Below, one piece after another: positions 49,994 through 57,552 of a stretch of 64,000 nt of DNA; within the stretch, counting starts at the first letter, position 1, and every line of letters starts with the position of its first letter. The stretch covers positions 15,741-79,740 of the forward strand of contig JBDTMZ010000122.1 in the NCBI GenBank assembly GCA_039934035.1, in the 5' to 3' direction. Origin of the DNA: Solibacter sp039934035 (GTDB taxonomy: Bacteria > Acidobacteriota > Terriglobia > Bryobacterales > Bryobacteraceae). The translations under genes and the position numbers were made by a program. A model generated the notes under the pieces. That model was not told the DNA's origin. It saw nothing but the letters and a program-made list of their open reading frames with translations, and made no database searches.

Positions 49994-50188
49994 TTGCGAA
50001 ATGCCGGATACGAAGTCTCTCAGGAGGTTAGTAAGCGCTATCCGGTGGTGGACGACCTGGATGCCGAGATGAAAGATCTCATTCGCGTGATCGATGAATC
50101 CGGTGAGGATTACGTCTACCCCTCAGACCTGTTTCAGAGACTCACTCTACCGGCCGAGGTTCAGCGCGCGCTGCGCCTGGCGGCGTAA
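49994..50188 (+). CDS. Short ORF of unknown function, start uncertain
   Basis: An open frame of 64 codons from TTG at 49994, with protein-like composition (YEVSQEVSKRYPVVDD, EMKDLIRVIDESGEDYVYP, LTLPAEVQRALRLAA). The frame continues upstream (LLAVC before residue 1) without a clear start or Shine-Dalgarno. It could be a small cytoplasmic protein or the 3' end of a decayed gene. It lies between the repeat after the NtrC-type gene and the convergent nucleotidyltransferase. No family was recognised. Confidence 0.4.
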   Translation: MRNAGYEVSQEVSKRYPVVDDLDAEMKDLIRVIDESGEDYVYPSDLFQRLTLPAEVQRALRLAA

Positions 50189-50265
50189 TGCTTCGCGGGA
50201 AACGCCCAGGAAGTTCGAAAATCATCCAGACTGGGGAGCCACGCTGCAAGCTCGAGAAAGATGCA

Positions 50266-50838
50266 CTAGAGCGTCGTGCCGAGACGGCGAATGCGGGCGA
50301 GATGCCGCAGAATCTCGGGATCTTCCTTGGCTTCGGCAAGCGGAGTGAGGTGCTCTTTGACGTAGTGCCAATCGAGAGTCCTTTGGCGCACGGCAATACC
50401 TTCGGCGTCCCGAATGTCGATGGCGCGCGATGCGAACAGTTTCATCACCATAAGGTCTTCGGCGGAGCAGGTGCGGAGTTCGAGGCCCGGCACAAACTCG
50501 AAGAGTGTAGCCCTCTGGATCACTAGATGCTCAAATGGTAGCCCGCCCAGAGAGACGTCGATGCCAATGCCGCTGGGCGAGTTGAGGAGGAGGACTCTCG
50601 ACCGCAGCGCGAACTGCGCGGGGCTGGTATTGCGCGGGTTGTAATGGGCGAGCAGGGTCTCGATGAAAGGCACCTCGCCGCCGAAGCCCGTGAGCAGCGT
50701 GAGATCAACGTCGCGCGTGACCCGCGCCTGGCTCCAGCGCTGCACGGCGATCCCGCCGATGAAACAGGAGCCCCAGCCCTGCTGGTCGCAGAAATCCTGG
50801 ACCTCTCGCGCGGCGTCCAACAGATCGATAGCGCTCAT
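50266..50838 (-). CDS. Nucleotidyltransferase-fold protein, AbiEii-like toxin candidate
   Basis: A 190-residue protein with the nucleotidyltransferase-fold signature GGIAVQRW...ARVTRDVDLTLL: a glycine pair, then the DxD-type metal-binding acidic pair. A later LMVMKLFASRAIDIRDAEG is typical of AbiEii/MNT-domain toxins. It may transfer nucleotides to tRNA or protein. The start overlaps the upstream 72-aa gene by 4 bases (50835-50838), so the two are co-translated. AbiEi, the classical partner antitoxin, is not present. A toxin function is inferred from fold and pairing only. Confidence 0.7.
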   Translation of the reverse strand: MSAIDLLDAAREVQDFCDQQGWGSCFIGGIAVQRWSQARVTRDVDLTLLTGFGGEVPFIETLLAHYNPRNTSPAQFALRSRVLLLNSPSGIGIDVSLGGLPFEHLVIQRATLFEFVPGLELRTCSAEDLMVMKLFASRAIDIRDAEGIAVRQRTLDWHYVKEHLTPLAEAKEDPEILRHLARIRRLGTTL

Positions 50839-51053
50839 TGACGGAGTTTCGCCAGGTGGCGCTGCATCTCCACCAGCCCCGAAGATTCGTCCGGTGGCTG
50901 GGTACTGGTTGCGTGATTGAAAGCCCGGGCGAGTTGGCCCAATGACAGCAATTGGTCTTCGTCACGCACCTCGCGCAAGCGAATCCGTTCCAACTCCGGA
51001 CCGGCCTCCTTCCAAGTCTCCACCCATCGCCGGATCATTTCCGCCTCTGTCAT
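50835..51053 (-). CDS. Small partner of the nucleotidyltransferase, antitoxin candidate
   Basis: A 72-residue, highly charged and helical protein (MTEAEMIRRWVETW, then ELERIRLREVRDED). It has a GGAGAA purine run directly before the ATG and overlaps the nucleotidyltransferase start by 4 bases. The size and gene order (small gene first) match toxin-antitoxin modules. No DNA-binding motif was identified, so it may neutralise by direct binding. No known family was recognised. Confidence 0.6.
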   Translation of the reverse strand: MTEAEMIRRWVETWKEAGPELERIRLREVRDEDQLLSLGQLARAFNHATSTQPPDESSGLVEMQRHLAKLRQ

Positions 51054-51586
51054 TTCTCCATTATCGCGCCGGGACCGTTACGTGGACGGATTCAGTCGGC
51101 TTTCCGCCCGCGCAGGGCATCGAATGGCATCGAAGAGTAGCTGGAACTCGGCGCGCTGCGGCGGGACGATCAAAGAACCGCGCTACAACGTTCGGGATGT
51201 GAGCCTCGGCTGGCGAGTTCATTCATGGATTCGATCCACGCCGCTGGTCCAGGCTCCTGCCAGTGGTCGAACAACCCGAATAGTTGCTTCATCTCCGGAG
51301 GTGGCCAGGTCACTAAAGTTCGAAACGCGTCCACGATGGGGCGCCAAATTCCCACAAAGCGCCTCCCGACGCGACCATCACCAGCAACACATCAGTACGG
51401 TACCGGTCACTTGGCTGTCTGTGCCGCGGAGTTGGATGTCATGGGTTTAACCGTCACTGCACGGACGCACACGTTACGCACACGCGAACATTAGAAAAAT
51501 CGCCCCAATCCTTCCAGCCACTTACCCCACTTCCCGCCAAACAGCCCACCCCTCATCACTTACCCTCATAGTCAAAAGGAGCCTCT
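51054..51586. other. Largely gene-free 533-base stretch with one doubtful ORF
   Basis: The stretch between the antitoxin-like gene and the 239-aa gene has no convincing gene. A 61-codon minus-strand ORF (51170-51355, beginning MGIWRPIVDAFRTLV) is the only frame with protein-like texture, but has no start signal and could be a gene relic. No repeats or hairpins of the family were seen. Confidence 0.5.
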
Positions 51587-52306
51587 ATGTCTACGCTCAA
51601 ACAATTTGCCGCGAATCGTCGCAATTCGCAAAAATCCACCGGCCCCAAAACCGCCGCCGGTAAGTCCGCCTCCTCCATGAACGCTTTCAAAACCGGACTC
51701 CACGCCAAATCCGCCATCATCCGCGGCGAAAAGGCCGACGACCTCCAGACGCTCATCGACGAGTACTACGCCTACCACCACCCCGCCTCCCCCGAACTCC
51801 GCTCCATCCTCGACGACCTCATCGCCTGCGAATGGCAGCTCCGCCGCCTCCTCGTCACCGAAGCCGAATTGGAAAAGTACCTCGAAGACAATCTCTTTAA
51901 TGCCGTCAACGAGGACCACCCCCGCGGCAAAGTCGCCAATAACTCCTACAACTCCTTCGCCGCCCTCCAGCGCCGCCTCGAGTCCGCTCGCCGCGCCCGT
52001 GCCCGCGCCCTCGATTCCCTTCGCGAACACACCGACTGCCCCATTCGCCCCTACCTCCCCGAAGCCGCCCCCTCCCAGCCAACCCACATCCTTCCGCCCA
52101 CCACCCCCGACCACCGCACCCCGTCGCCTGCCGCTTCCGCCACCCCCTCCGTAACCCCCTCACCCAAATCCACTTCCCCCAAAATTGGCTTCGTTCCGCA
52201 AACCTCCCCGTCCGCCCCGCCCGCCGCCCCTCCATCACCCGAATCCGCCCCTATGTCAGATTCCTCACTCCAAGGTAGAATCAAGAATTGCCTGATTTCC
52301 TCGTAA
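51587..52306 (+). CDS. Protein of unknown function with N-terminal STGPKTAAGK motif
   Basis: A 239-residue protein. The N-terminus ANRRNSQKSTGPKTAAGKSAS is a signature common in acidobacterial hypothetical proteins, and is followed by a helical middle (about 45-150, LEKYLEDNLFNAV). The last ~80 residues are almost entirely Pro/Ser/Thr/Ala, a low-complexity tail likely disordered. No export signal is evident. It overlaps the GT2 gene by 19 bases. Its function is unknown. Confidence 0.7.
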   Translation: MSTLKQFAANRRNSQKSTGPKTAAGKSASSMNAFKTGLHAKSAIIRGEKADDLQTLIDEYYAYHHPASPELRSILDDLIACEWQLRRLLVTEAELEKYLEDNLFNAVNEDHPRGKVANNSYNSFAALQRRLESARRARARALDSLREHTDCPIRPYLPEAAPSQPTHILPPTTPDHRTPSPAASATPSVTPSPKSTSPKIGFVPQTSPSAPPAAPPSPESAPMSDSSLQGRIKNCLISS

Positions 52307-53298
52307 CGGTGGTAATTCCCACCCTCGCTGCGGATTCGAGGCTTCTGGAGTGCGTGACATCCCTCTCCCGGCAAACGAGGCCCGATCTCGAAGTGCTGAT
52401 TGTCGATAACAGTGGCCATGGCCTGGTAGGCCGCAACCGTACCGCGCCGGGTGCGCGTGTCATCGAAAACACCGCCAACCTCGGCTTCGGCGTGGCCGTC
52501 AATCAGGGCATTCGCGCCTCTTCCTCCCCCTTCGTCGCCACCCTCAATGACGATGCCGTCGCCCACCCCGAGTGGCTGGCCAGCCTCCTCGCCGCCCTCG
52601 AACATCGCCCCGATGCCGGCATGTGCGCCTCCCAGGTCCGCCTCTTCGGCGAACCGCGCCTCGATTCCGCCGGCATGCTCGTCGCCCGCGACGGCAGCAG
52701 CAAACAGCGCGGCCACGGACGCCCCCCTGAAGACTTCCCCGTCCTCGAAGAAGTCCTCATGCCCAGCGGTTCCGCCGCCCTCTACCGCCGCGAAATGCTC
52801 GACGACATCGGCGGCTTCGATGACCATTTCTTCCTCTATTGCGAAGATACCGACCTCGGCCTGCGCGCCCGCTGGGCCGGCTGGAAGTGCATCTACGTTC
52901 CCCAGGCGCAGGTCGATCATCACTACTCCCATTCCGCCGGCCGCGCCTCCCCCGTCAAAGCCTACTTCGTGGAGCGCAACCGCCTCTTCGTCCTCGTCAA
53001 AAATTTCCCGGGCCGCTGCCTCCTCGCCGCTCCCTTCGTCGCCTTCGCCCGCTATCTCTGGCACGCCGCCTACCTCCTGCAAGGCCGCGGCAGCGCCGCC
53101 CGCTTCCGCGCCGAGGGCCATGCCGGACCCAAACTGCTCTGGTACCTCCTGCGCGCCCACCTCGCGCTCTTCGCCAATCTGCCGCGCCTCCTCCGCCAGC
53201 GCCGCGAAATCCGCGCCCGCGCCCGCATCACCCCTTCCGTATTCCGCCACCTGCTCCGCGGCCACGCCATCAGCGCCCGAAGGATGGCCGCCCTGTGA
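52288..53298 (+). CDS. GT2-family glycosyltransferase
   Basis: A 336-residue GT-A fold enzyme. VTVVIPTLAADSRLL and LEVLIVDNSG start the nucleotide-sugar domain, and TLNDDAVAHPEW gives the DxD-like metal site. PSGSAALYRREMLDDIGGFD and YCEDTDLGLRARWAGW are the acceptor-side catalytic acidic motif (ED). The C-terminal ~90 residues contain a hydrophobic amphipathic segment for membrane association. The start is TTG at 52288, within the preceding gene, with a weak AAGG upstream. It is coupled to the next GT2 by a GTGA overlap. It is likely a rhamnosyl- or similar transferase for surface glycan; substrates are not readable. Confidence 0.9.
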   Translation: MPDFLVTVVIPTLAADSRLLECVTSLSRQTRPDLEVLIVDNSGHGLVGRNRTAPGARVIENTANLGFGVAVNQGIRASSSPFVATLNDDAVAHPEWLASLLAALEHRPDAGMCASQVRLFGEPRLDSAGMLVARDGSSKQRGHGRPPEDFPVLEEVLMPSGSAALYRREMLDDIGGFDDHFFLYCEDTDLGLRARWAGWKCIYVPQAQVDHHYSHSAGRASPVKAYFVERNRLFVLVKNFPGRCLLAAPFVAFARYLWHAAYLLQGRGSAARFRAEGHAGPKLLWYLLRAHLALFANLPRLLRQRREIRARARITPSVFRHLLRGHAISARRMAAL

Positions 53299-54095
53299 TT
53301 CCCCCCTCCCAAGGTCCCGATTCCCTCCTCGTCATCGTTCCGGCCCTCAACGAAGAGGCCGCCATCGCCGGCGTCATCCTCGAAATTCAACAGTACATGC
53401 CCGGCGTCCCCATCGTCGTGATTGACGATTGCTCCCTCGATAAAACCATCGACGTCGCACGCCGCGCCGGCGCCCGCGTCCTCCCCATGCCCCACCACCT
53501 CGGCCTCGGCGGCTGCGTCCAGGCCGGTTACAAACTCGCCTACGAACTCGGCTACGAATACGTCATCCGCGTCGATGGCGACGGCCAGCACAATGCCGCC
53601 GACATCCCCCGCGTCTTCGAAACCCTCAAAAGGTCCGGCTGTGAGATGGTCATCGGCTCGCGCTTCGTTACCCAAAACGGTCAGCGCACCGGCGTCGTCC
53701 GCTCCCTCGGCATTCGCTTCTTCCGCTTCGTGCTCCGCCCCATCCTCGGCAAGCCCGTGCACGACCCCACCTCCGGCTTCGTCGGCGTCAATCGCCGCGC
53801 CCTTAACGTCTTTAAGGGCAGCTTCCCGCTGGAATATCCCGAAATCGAAGCCCTCGTCGTGCTCCAGCGCCGCCGCTTTCAATTCGAGGAAGTGCCTTGC
53901 CGCTTCCGCCCCCGTACCACCGGACGCTCCACTATCACCGCCCTCAAGTCCCTCTACTACGTGCTCCACGTCCTGCTCGGCGTCTTCGTGAATGTGCTCA
54001 AATTCGATCGCCGCTATCACCTGCAGCAGCGCGAACATACTCCGCCCGTCGAACGCGCTCTGCCGGACACCCAGGGCAGCCCCAAATCCAAATAA
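53295..54095 (+). CDS. GT2-family glycosyltransferase, DPM1/polyprenyl-phosphate type
   Basis: A 266-residue GT2 enzyme. The start is GTG at 53295, overlapping the stop of the previous gene (GTGA). VIVPALNEEAAIAGVI and VIDDCSLDKT hold the nucleotide-sugar aspartate, and RVDGDGQHN carries the DxD metal site. HDPTSGFVGVNRRAL and RRFQFEEVPCRFRPR are typical of polyprenyl-phosphate mannosyl/glucosyl transferases. A DUF2304 gene follows directly, the usual partner of this GT2 type. It probably makes a lipid-linked sugar donor for the membrane protein encoded after it. Confidence 0.92.
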   Translation: MIPPSQGPDSLLVIVPALNEEAAIAGVILEIQQYMPGVPIVVIDDCSLDKTIDVARRAGARVLPMPHHLGLGGCVQAGYKLAYELGYEYVIRVDGDGQHNAADIPRVFETLKRSGCEMVIGSRFVTQNGQRTGVVRSLGIRFFRFVLRPILGKPVHDPTSGFVGVNRRALNVFKGSFPLEYPEIEALVVLQRRRFQFEEVPCRFRPRTTGRSTITALKSLYYVLHVLLGVFVNVLKFDRRYHLQQREHTPPVERALPDTQGSPKSK

Positions 54096-54104
54096 GGAGG
54101 ATCC

Positions 54105-54467
54105 ATGGACCATCTGCTAAATGTCGCCACCGGACTCAGCGTCATTCTCCTGATCATGGTTCTAGTCAGCGTGCGCCGCGCTCACATCCGCGTGGAATAC
54201 TCGGTCAGTTGGCTGGTCGCCGCCGGCGCCATGCTCGTCCTCTCCCGCGTCCGCCCCGTGCTCGACGCGGTGCGTAATTCCATCGGACTGCCCGATGCCC
54301 CGCTCACCCTCTTCCTGCTCGGCGGCGGCGTCTTCCTCATTATGTTTTTCCGTACCTCCGTCATCATTTCGCATCTGCGCGACGACAATATCGCCCTCGC
54401 TCAACGCGTCGCTATACTCGAATACCACCTGCAAAACTTAAGAGACCATGAAAAACAGGAAGCCTGA
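54105..54467 (+). CDS. DUF2304 membrane protein
   Basis: A 120-residue protein with three hydrophobic segments (about 7-25, 37-55, 70-88) and a helical C-terminus (ALAQRVAILEYHLQNLRD), the DUF2304 layout. It is preceded by AAGGAGG 7 bases before the ATG, the best Shine-Dalgarno in the window, and lies 9 bases after the GT2. DUF2304 proteins accompany GT2 enzymes and may act as their membrane partner. It overlaps the start of the next gene by 20 bases. Confidence 0.88.
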   Translation: MDHLLNVATGLSVILLIMVLVSVRRAHIRVEYSVSWLVAAGAMLVLSRVRPVLDAVRNSIGLPDAPLTLFLLGGGVFLIMFFRTSVIISHLRDDNIALAQRVAILEYHLQNLRDHEKQEA

Positions 54468-56181
54468 CCTGCATCCGGCGCCCCGTGCCGCCACCTCGCC
54501 CGGCGTCTGGGTCGGGGTAGCCCTCGCCGCCCTCATCGCCCTCTTCTGGGCCTATGCCCCCACCATGAACACCGGCTTCCTGTTCGACGATGCCAAGCAG
54601 CGCTTTGCCATGACCGCCGCCAAAGATCCGCTCTCCGAGTGGATCGGACCCGTCCGCCCGGTCCTGATGCTTACCTACTTCATCAACACCCGCATCTCCC
54701 CGGCCGATACCGGCTCCTATCACCTCTTCAACGTCCTCATCCACGCCCTCTGCGGCCTGCTGATCTTCTTCGTCATTCGCCGCATTCTGGCCCTCGCCGC
54801 CCTCCCCGCCAAATCGCACACCCCCCTGGCCCTCTTCGGCGCCCTGCTCTTCCTCTTTCATCCCCTGCAAACCGAAAGCGTCGCCTACATCTCCGGACGC
54901 TCCGATGCCCTCTGTGGCCTGTTCGGCGCCGCCGCCTTCGCCGCCTTCCTCTATCGCAAATCCCCAGCCATTTCGTGGGGCTCCGTCATCGTGGTCGTCC
55001 TCCTGTTCGCTGCTGCCGTCCTCACCAAAGAGCAGGCCGTCATTCTCCCCGCCCTCTTCCTGCTGACCGACCTCTGGTGGAATCCCCAATCGCCCCTCGC
55101 CGCAGTGCGCGCCAACTGGAAACTCTACGCCGTCCTTGCCGTCGGCGCGGGCGCGGGACTCGCCCTCTTCTGGAGCCTCATCCTCGGCATCGGTACCGGC
55201 AACAGCGCCGGCTTCGCCCTCAAGGATTTCACCTGGTATCAATACCTCTTCACCCAGTTCCGTGTCCTCGTCACTTACCCGATCAATTTCGTTTTCCCGG
55301 CGAACCTCAATGCCGATTGGGACTTCCCTATCTCGCACACCATCCTGGAACATGGCGCCCTCTTCTATCTCGTCTTCCTGCTCGCCTGTGCCGCGCTCGC
55401 CCTGCGCTATCGCCGCGGCTTCGCACTCTCCGGCTACGGCTTCTTCGTCTTCCTCGTTCTGCTCGTCCCTACCTCCAGCATCCTGCCCATTCAAGACCCC
55501 ATCGCCGAACGCCGCATGTACTTCCCCATCCTCGGCCTGATCCTCATCGCCATCGATCTGCTGCGCCGCCTCAAAATGGAACCCAAGGCGCTCGCCGCCC
55601 TCGCCGGCGCCATCGTGCTCGTCGCCGCCTTCGCCACCCACGCCCGCGCCGAGGTCTGGAGCGATTCCGTCAAACTCTGGCAGGACGTCGCAGAGAAATC
55701 GCCGCGCAAATTTCGCCCCCACTTCCAACTCGCCTTCGCCTACTACGAACTAGGCCAATACCAGCGCGCCGTCGAGGAATTTGAGAAGACCGCCGCCATC
55801 CAGAAACCTACCCCCGACATGCTGGTGGATTGGGGCCTCGCCTATGACGGTTTGAACCAGCCCGATAAAGCCCTCGAAAAATTCCGCCAGGCTGCCGCCA
55901 TGGAACCCTCCGCCCATGCCTGGACCCAGATCGGCTACATCTACGCCAAACAATCCCGCTGGAAGGAAGCCATGGATGCCTTCGACGCAGCCGAAAAAGT
56001 GGACGCGAACTTCCCCGCCATCTGGATGTATCGCGGCCAGGTCGCCCTCGCCACCAATCAACCCGCCGCCGCCATCCAACTCTTTCAGAGAGCCCTCGAA
56101 CTCGATTCCGGCCAAGCCCCCGCCCGCGACGGCATGCAGCAGGCACAGCGCCTTTTGGCCGCGCCCGGCGCCCGCCGCTGA
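54448..56181 (+). CDS. TMTC-like polytopic membrane protein with C-terminal TPRs
   Basis: A 577-residue protein with about 10 membrane segments (about 20-400). The first extracytoplasmic loop starts GFLFDDAKQRFA, whose DD pair is typical of GT-C glycosyltransferases, and HPLQTESVAYISGRSD follows. TPR repeats run from about 420 to the end (YYELGQYQRAVEEFEKTA, GLAYDGLNQPDKALEKFRQA, YAKQSRWKEAMDAFD). This resembles TMTC/O-mannosyltransferase-type proteins that use lipid-linked sugars. It overlaps the DUF2304 gene by 20 bases. Acceptor is unknown. Confidence 0.85.
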   Translation: MKNRKPDLHPAPRAATSPGVWVGVALAALIALFWAYAPTMNTGFLFDDAKQRFAMTAAKDPLSEWIGPVRPVLMLTYFINTRISPADTGSYHLFNVLIHALCGLLIFFVIRRILALAALPAKSHTPLALFGALLFLFHPLQTESVAYISGRSDALCGLFGAAAFAAFLYRKSPAISWGSVIVVVLLFAAAVLTKEQAVILPALFLLTDLWWNPQSPLAAVRANWKLYAVLAVGAGAGLALFWSLILGIGTGNSAGFALKDFTWYQYLFTQFRVLVTYPINFVFPANLNADWDFPISHTILEHGALFYLVFLLACAALALRYRRGFALSGYGFFVFLVLLVPTSSILPIQDPIAERRMYFPILGLILIAIDLLRRLKMEPKALAALAGAIVLVAAFATHARAEVWSDSVKLWQDVAEKSPRKFRPHFQLAFAYYELGQYQRAVEEFEKTAAIQKPTPDMLVDWGLAYDGLNQPDKALEKFRQAAAMEPSAHAWTQIGYIYAKQSRWKEAMDAFDAAEKVDANFPAIWMYRGQVALATNQPAAAIQLFQRALELDSGQAPARDGMQQAQRLLAAPGARR

Positions 56182-56210
56182 TCGCCATGCATCACCGCAC
56201 CCCAACTTTC

Positions 56211-56258
56211 GTGGGACAGGCAATCGTAATCCTGTCTGCCGCCGCCTTTCCAGGCGGC
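56211..56258. repeat. Modular hairpin repeat 3' of the TMTC-like gene
   Basis: GACAGG (56215-56220) / CCTGTC (56231-56236), in the context GTGGGACAGGC, is followed by GCCGCC (56241-56246) / GGCGGC (56253-56258). Both modules match those 3' of recN. It lies 30 bases after the TMTC-like stop. The rest of the 234-base gap shows no gene. Confidence 0.75.
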
Positions 56259-56415
56259 GCGCCCGTCGCGCAAGTCCCCGCCGTCAGCGCAGAATGTGCG
56301 TTCGCACCGGCCGAGCATTCGCTGCAGTCCCCCAAATTCCTATCGGCGTTCATCGGCGTTTATCGGCGGCCCATGCCCTCTTCCCCTCCAATCGAGAGGC
56401 CACTCTGACCTAGCC

Positions 56416-57504
56416 ATGCGCATCGGAATCAACGCCCTCTACCTGATCCCCGGCAAAGTCGGCGGCACCGAAATCTACCTCCGGTCGCTTTTAACCGCTT
56501 TGGCTGAAATCGACCACCATAACCACTACTTCGTCTTTACCAATCGTGAGACCGGGCCCGATCTCGTCCCCGCCCAAAAAAACTTTGTACACCTGCCGCA
56601 GGTGGTACCAGGCACCAGCCGTCCCGCCCGCCTTCTCTGGGAACAGACCGTCCTCCCTCTCGCCGCCCTCCGCCACCGCCTCGACGTGCTGTTCAACCCG
56701 GGTTTCACCGCTCCCCTCGTCTGCCCCTGCCCCCAAGTCACCGTCTTCCACGACCTCCAGCACAAGCGCCACCCCGAGTACTTCCGCTGGTTCGACCTGC
56801 CCTTCTGGAACTTCTTCCTCTACTGGAGCACTGTCGTCTCCCGCCGCATCGTCTGCGTCTCTTCCGCCACTACCAACGATCTCTTCCGCTGGTATCGCGT
56901 GCCCGCCGAAAAGGTGTGCACCATCCCCTCCGGCGTGGACCCGCGCTGCTTCGAAATCAACGCCCGGCGCGCCCCGGAAAAGTTCCTGCTTGCCGTCTCC
57001 ACCCTCCACCCGCACAAGAACTTAGACGGCCTTTTACGGGCCTTTGCGAGCTTTCGGGAACGCCATCCCGATTACCGGCTCGTGGTCAGCGGCATCCACG
57101 GCTTCTTCACCCAGGAGTTGCACTCCCTGCGCGCGCGCCTCCAACTCGGCGACAGCGTCGAGTTCCCCGGCTGGGTGCCCCGCGAAGACCTTTACAGCCT
57201 CTACGCCCGCGCCGCCGCCTTCTTCTATCCCAGCCTGTTCGAAGGCTTCGGACTGCCCATCCTGGAGGCGCTCGCGGCGGGCGTTCCCACCGCCTGCTCC
57301 GATATCGAACCCATGACCAGCATCGCCGCCGATGCCGCCCTCAAGTTCGATCCGCGCCTGCCTTCCGCTATCGCCGATACCATGCACGCCCTGGTTTCCG
57401 ACCCGGACCTTCGCGCGCGCCTGGCCGCCGCCGGACCCCTCCGCGCTGCCAAATTTTCCTGGCATACCACCGCCCAAGGTGTACTCGATGCACTGTCCGG
57501 ATAG
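56416..57504 (+). CDS. GT4-family glycosyltransferase
   Basis: A 362-residue GT-B enzyme. The ATG at 56416 gives MRIGINALYLIPGKVGGTEIY, the standard GT4 N-terminal strand with the Gly-Gly loop. VTVFHDLQHKRHPEYF and CVSSATTNDLFR lie in the acceptor domain; FLLAVSTLHPHKNLDGLLRA opens the donor domain, and YPSLFEGFGLPILEALAAG contains the EX7E nucleotide-sugar motif. The start upstream at 56296 has no family features and runs through the repeat. It probably adds a sugar (often mannose) to the glycan of the surrounding cluster. Confidence 0.93.
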   Translation: MRIGINALYLIPGKVGGTEIYLRSLLTALAEIDHHNHYFVFTNRETGPDLVPAQKNFVHLPQVVPGTSRPARLLWEQTVLPLAALRHRLDVLFNPGFTAPLVCPCPQVTVFHDLQHKRHPEYFRWFDLPFWNFFLYWSTVVSRRIVCVSSATTNDLFRWYRVPAEKVCTIPSGVDPRCFEINARRAPEKFLLAVSTLHPHKNLDGLLRAFASFRERHPDYRLVVSGIHGFFTQELHSLRARLQLGDSVEFPGWVPREDLYSLYARAAAFFYPSLFEGFGLPILEALAAGVPTACSDIEPMTSIAADAALKFDPRLPSAIADTMHALVSDPDLRARLAAAGPLRAAKFSWHTTAQGVLDALSG

Positions 57505-57552
57505 CTCTCTTTGGCCATCTGATTGCTTGATCGGAATGTGGGGGATTAAACA

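Noticed and set aside
50266..51053. Classical AbiE type IV toxin-antitoxin pair
   Set aside because: The partner is 72 residues and not a winged-helix AbiEi; only the nucleotidyltransferase-fold resemblance holds.
51170..51355. 61-codon minus-strand ORF as a real gene
   Set aside because: Texture is protein-like but no start signal, no family and no coupling to the next gene; reported only as a doubtful frame in the gap.
52051..53265. 404-codon minus-strand open frame opposite the GT2 gene
   Set aside because: Antisense to a gene with clear GT2 motifs; the translation is acidic low-complexity sequence typical of antisense high-GC frames.
54412..55728. 438-codon minus-strand open frame opposite the TMTC-like gene
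   Set aside because: Antisense to a membrane protein with TPRs; composition is Glu/Gly-rich low complexity with no motif.
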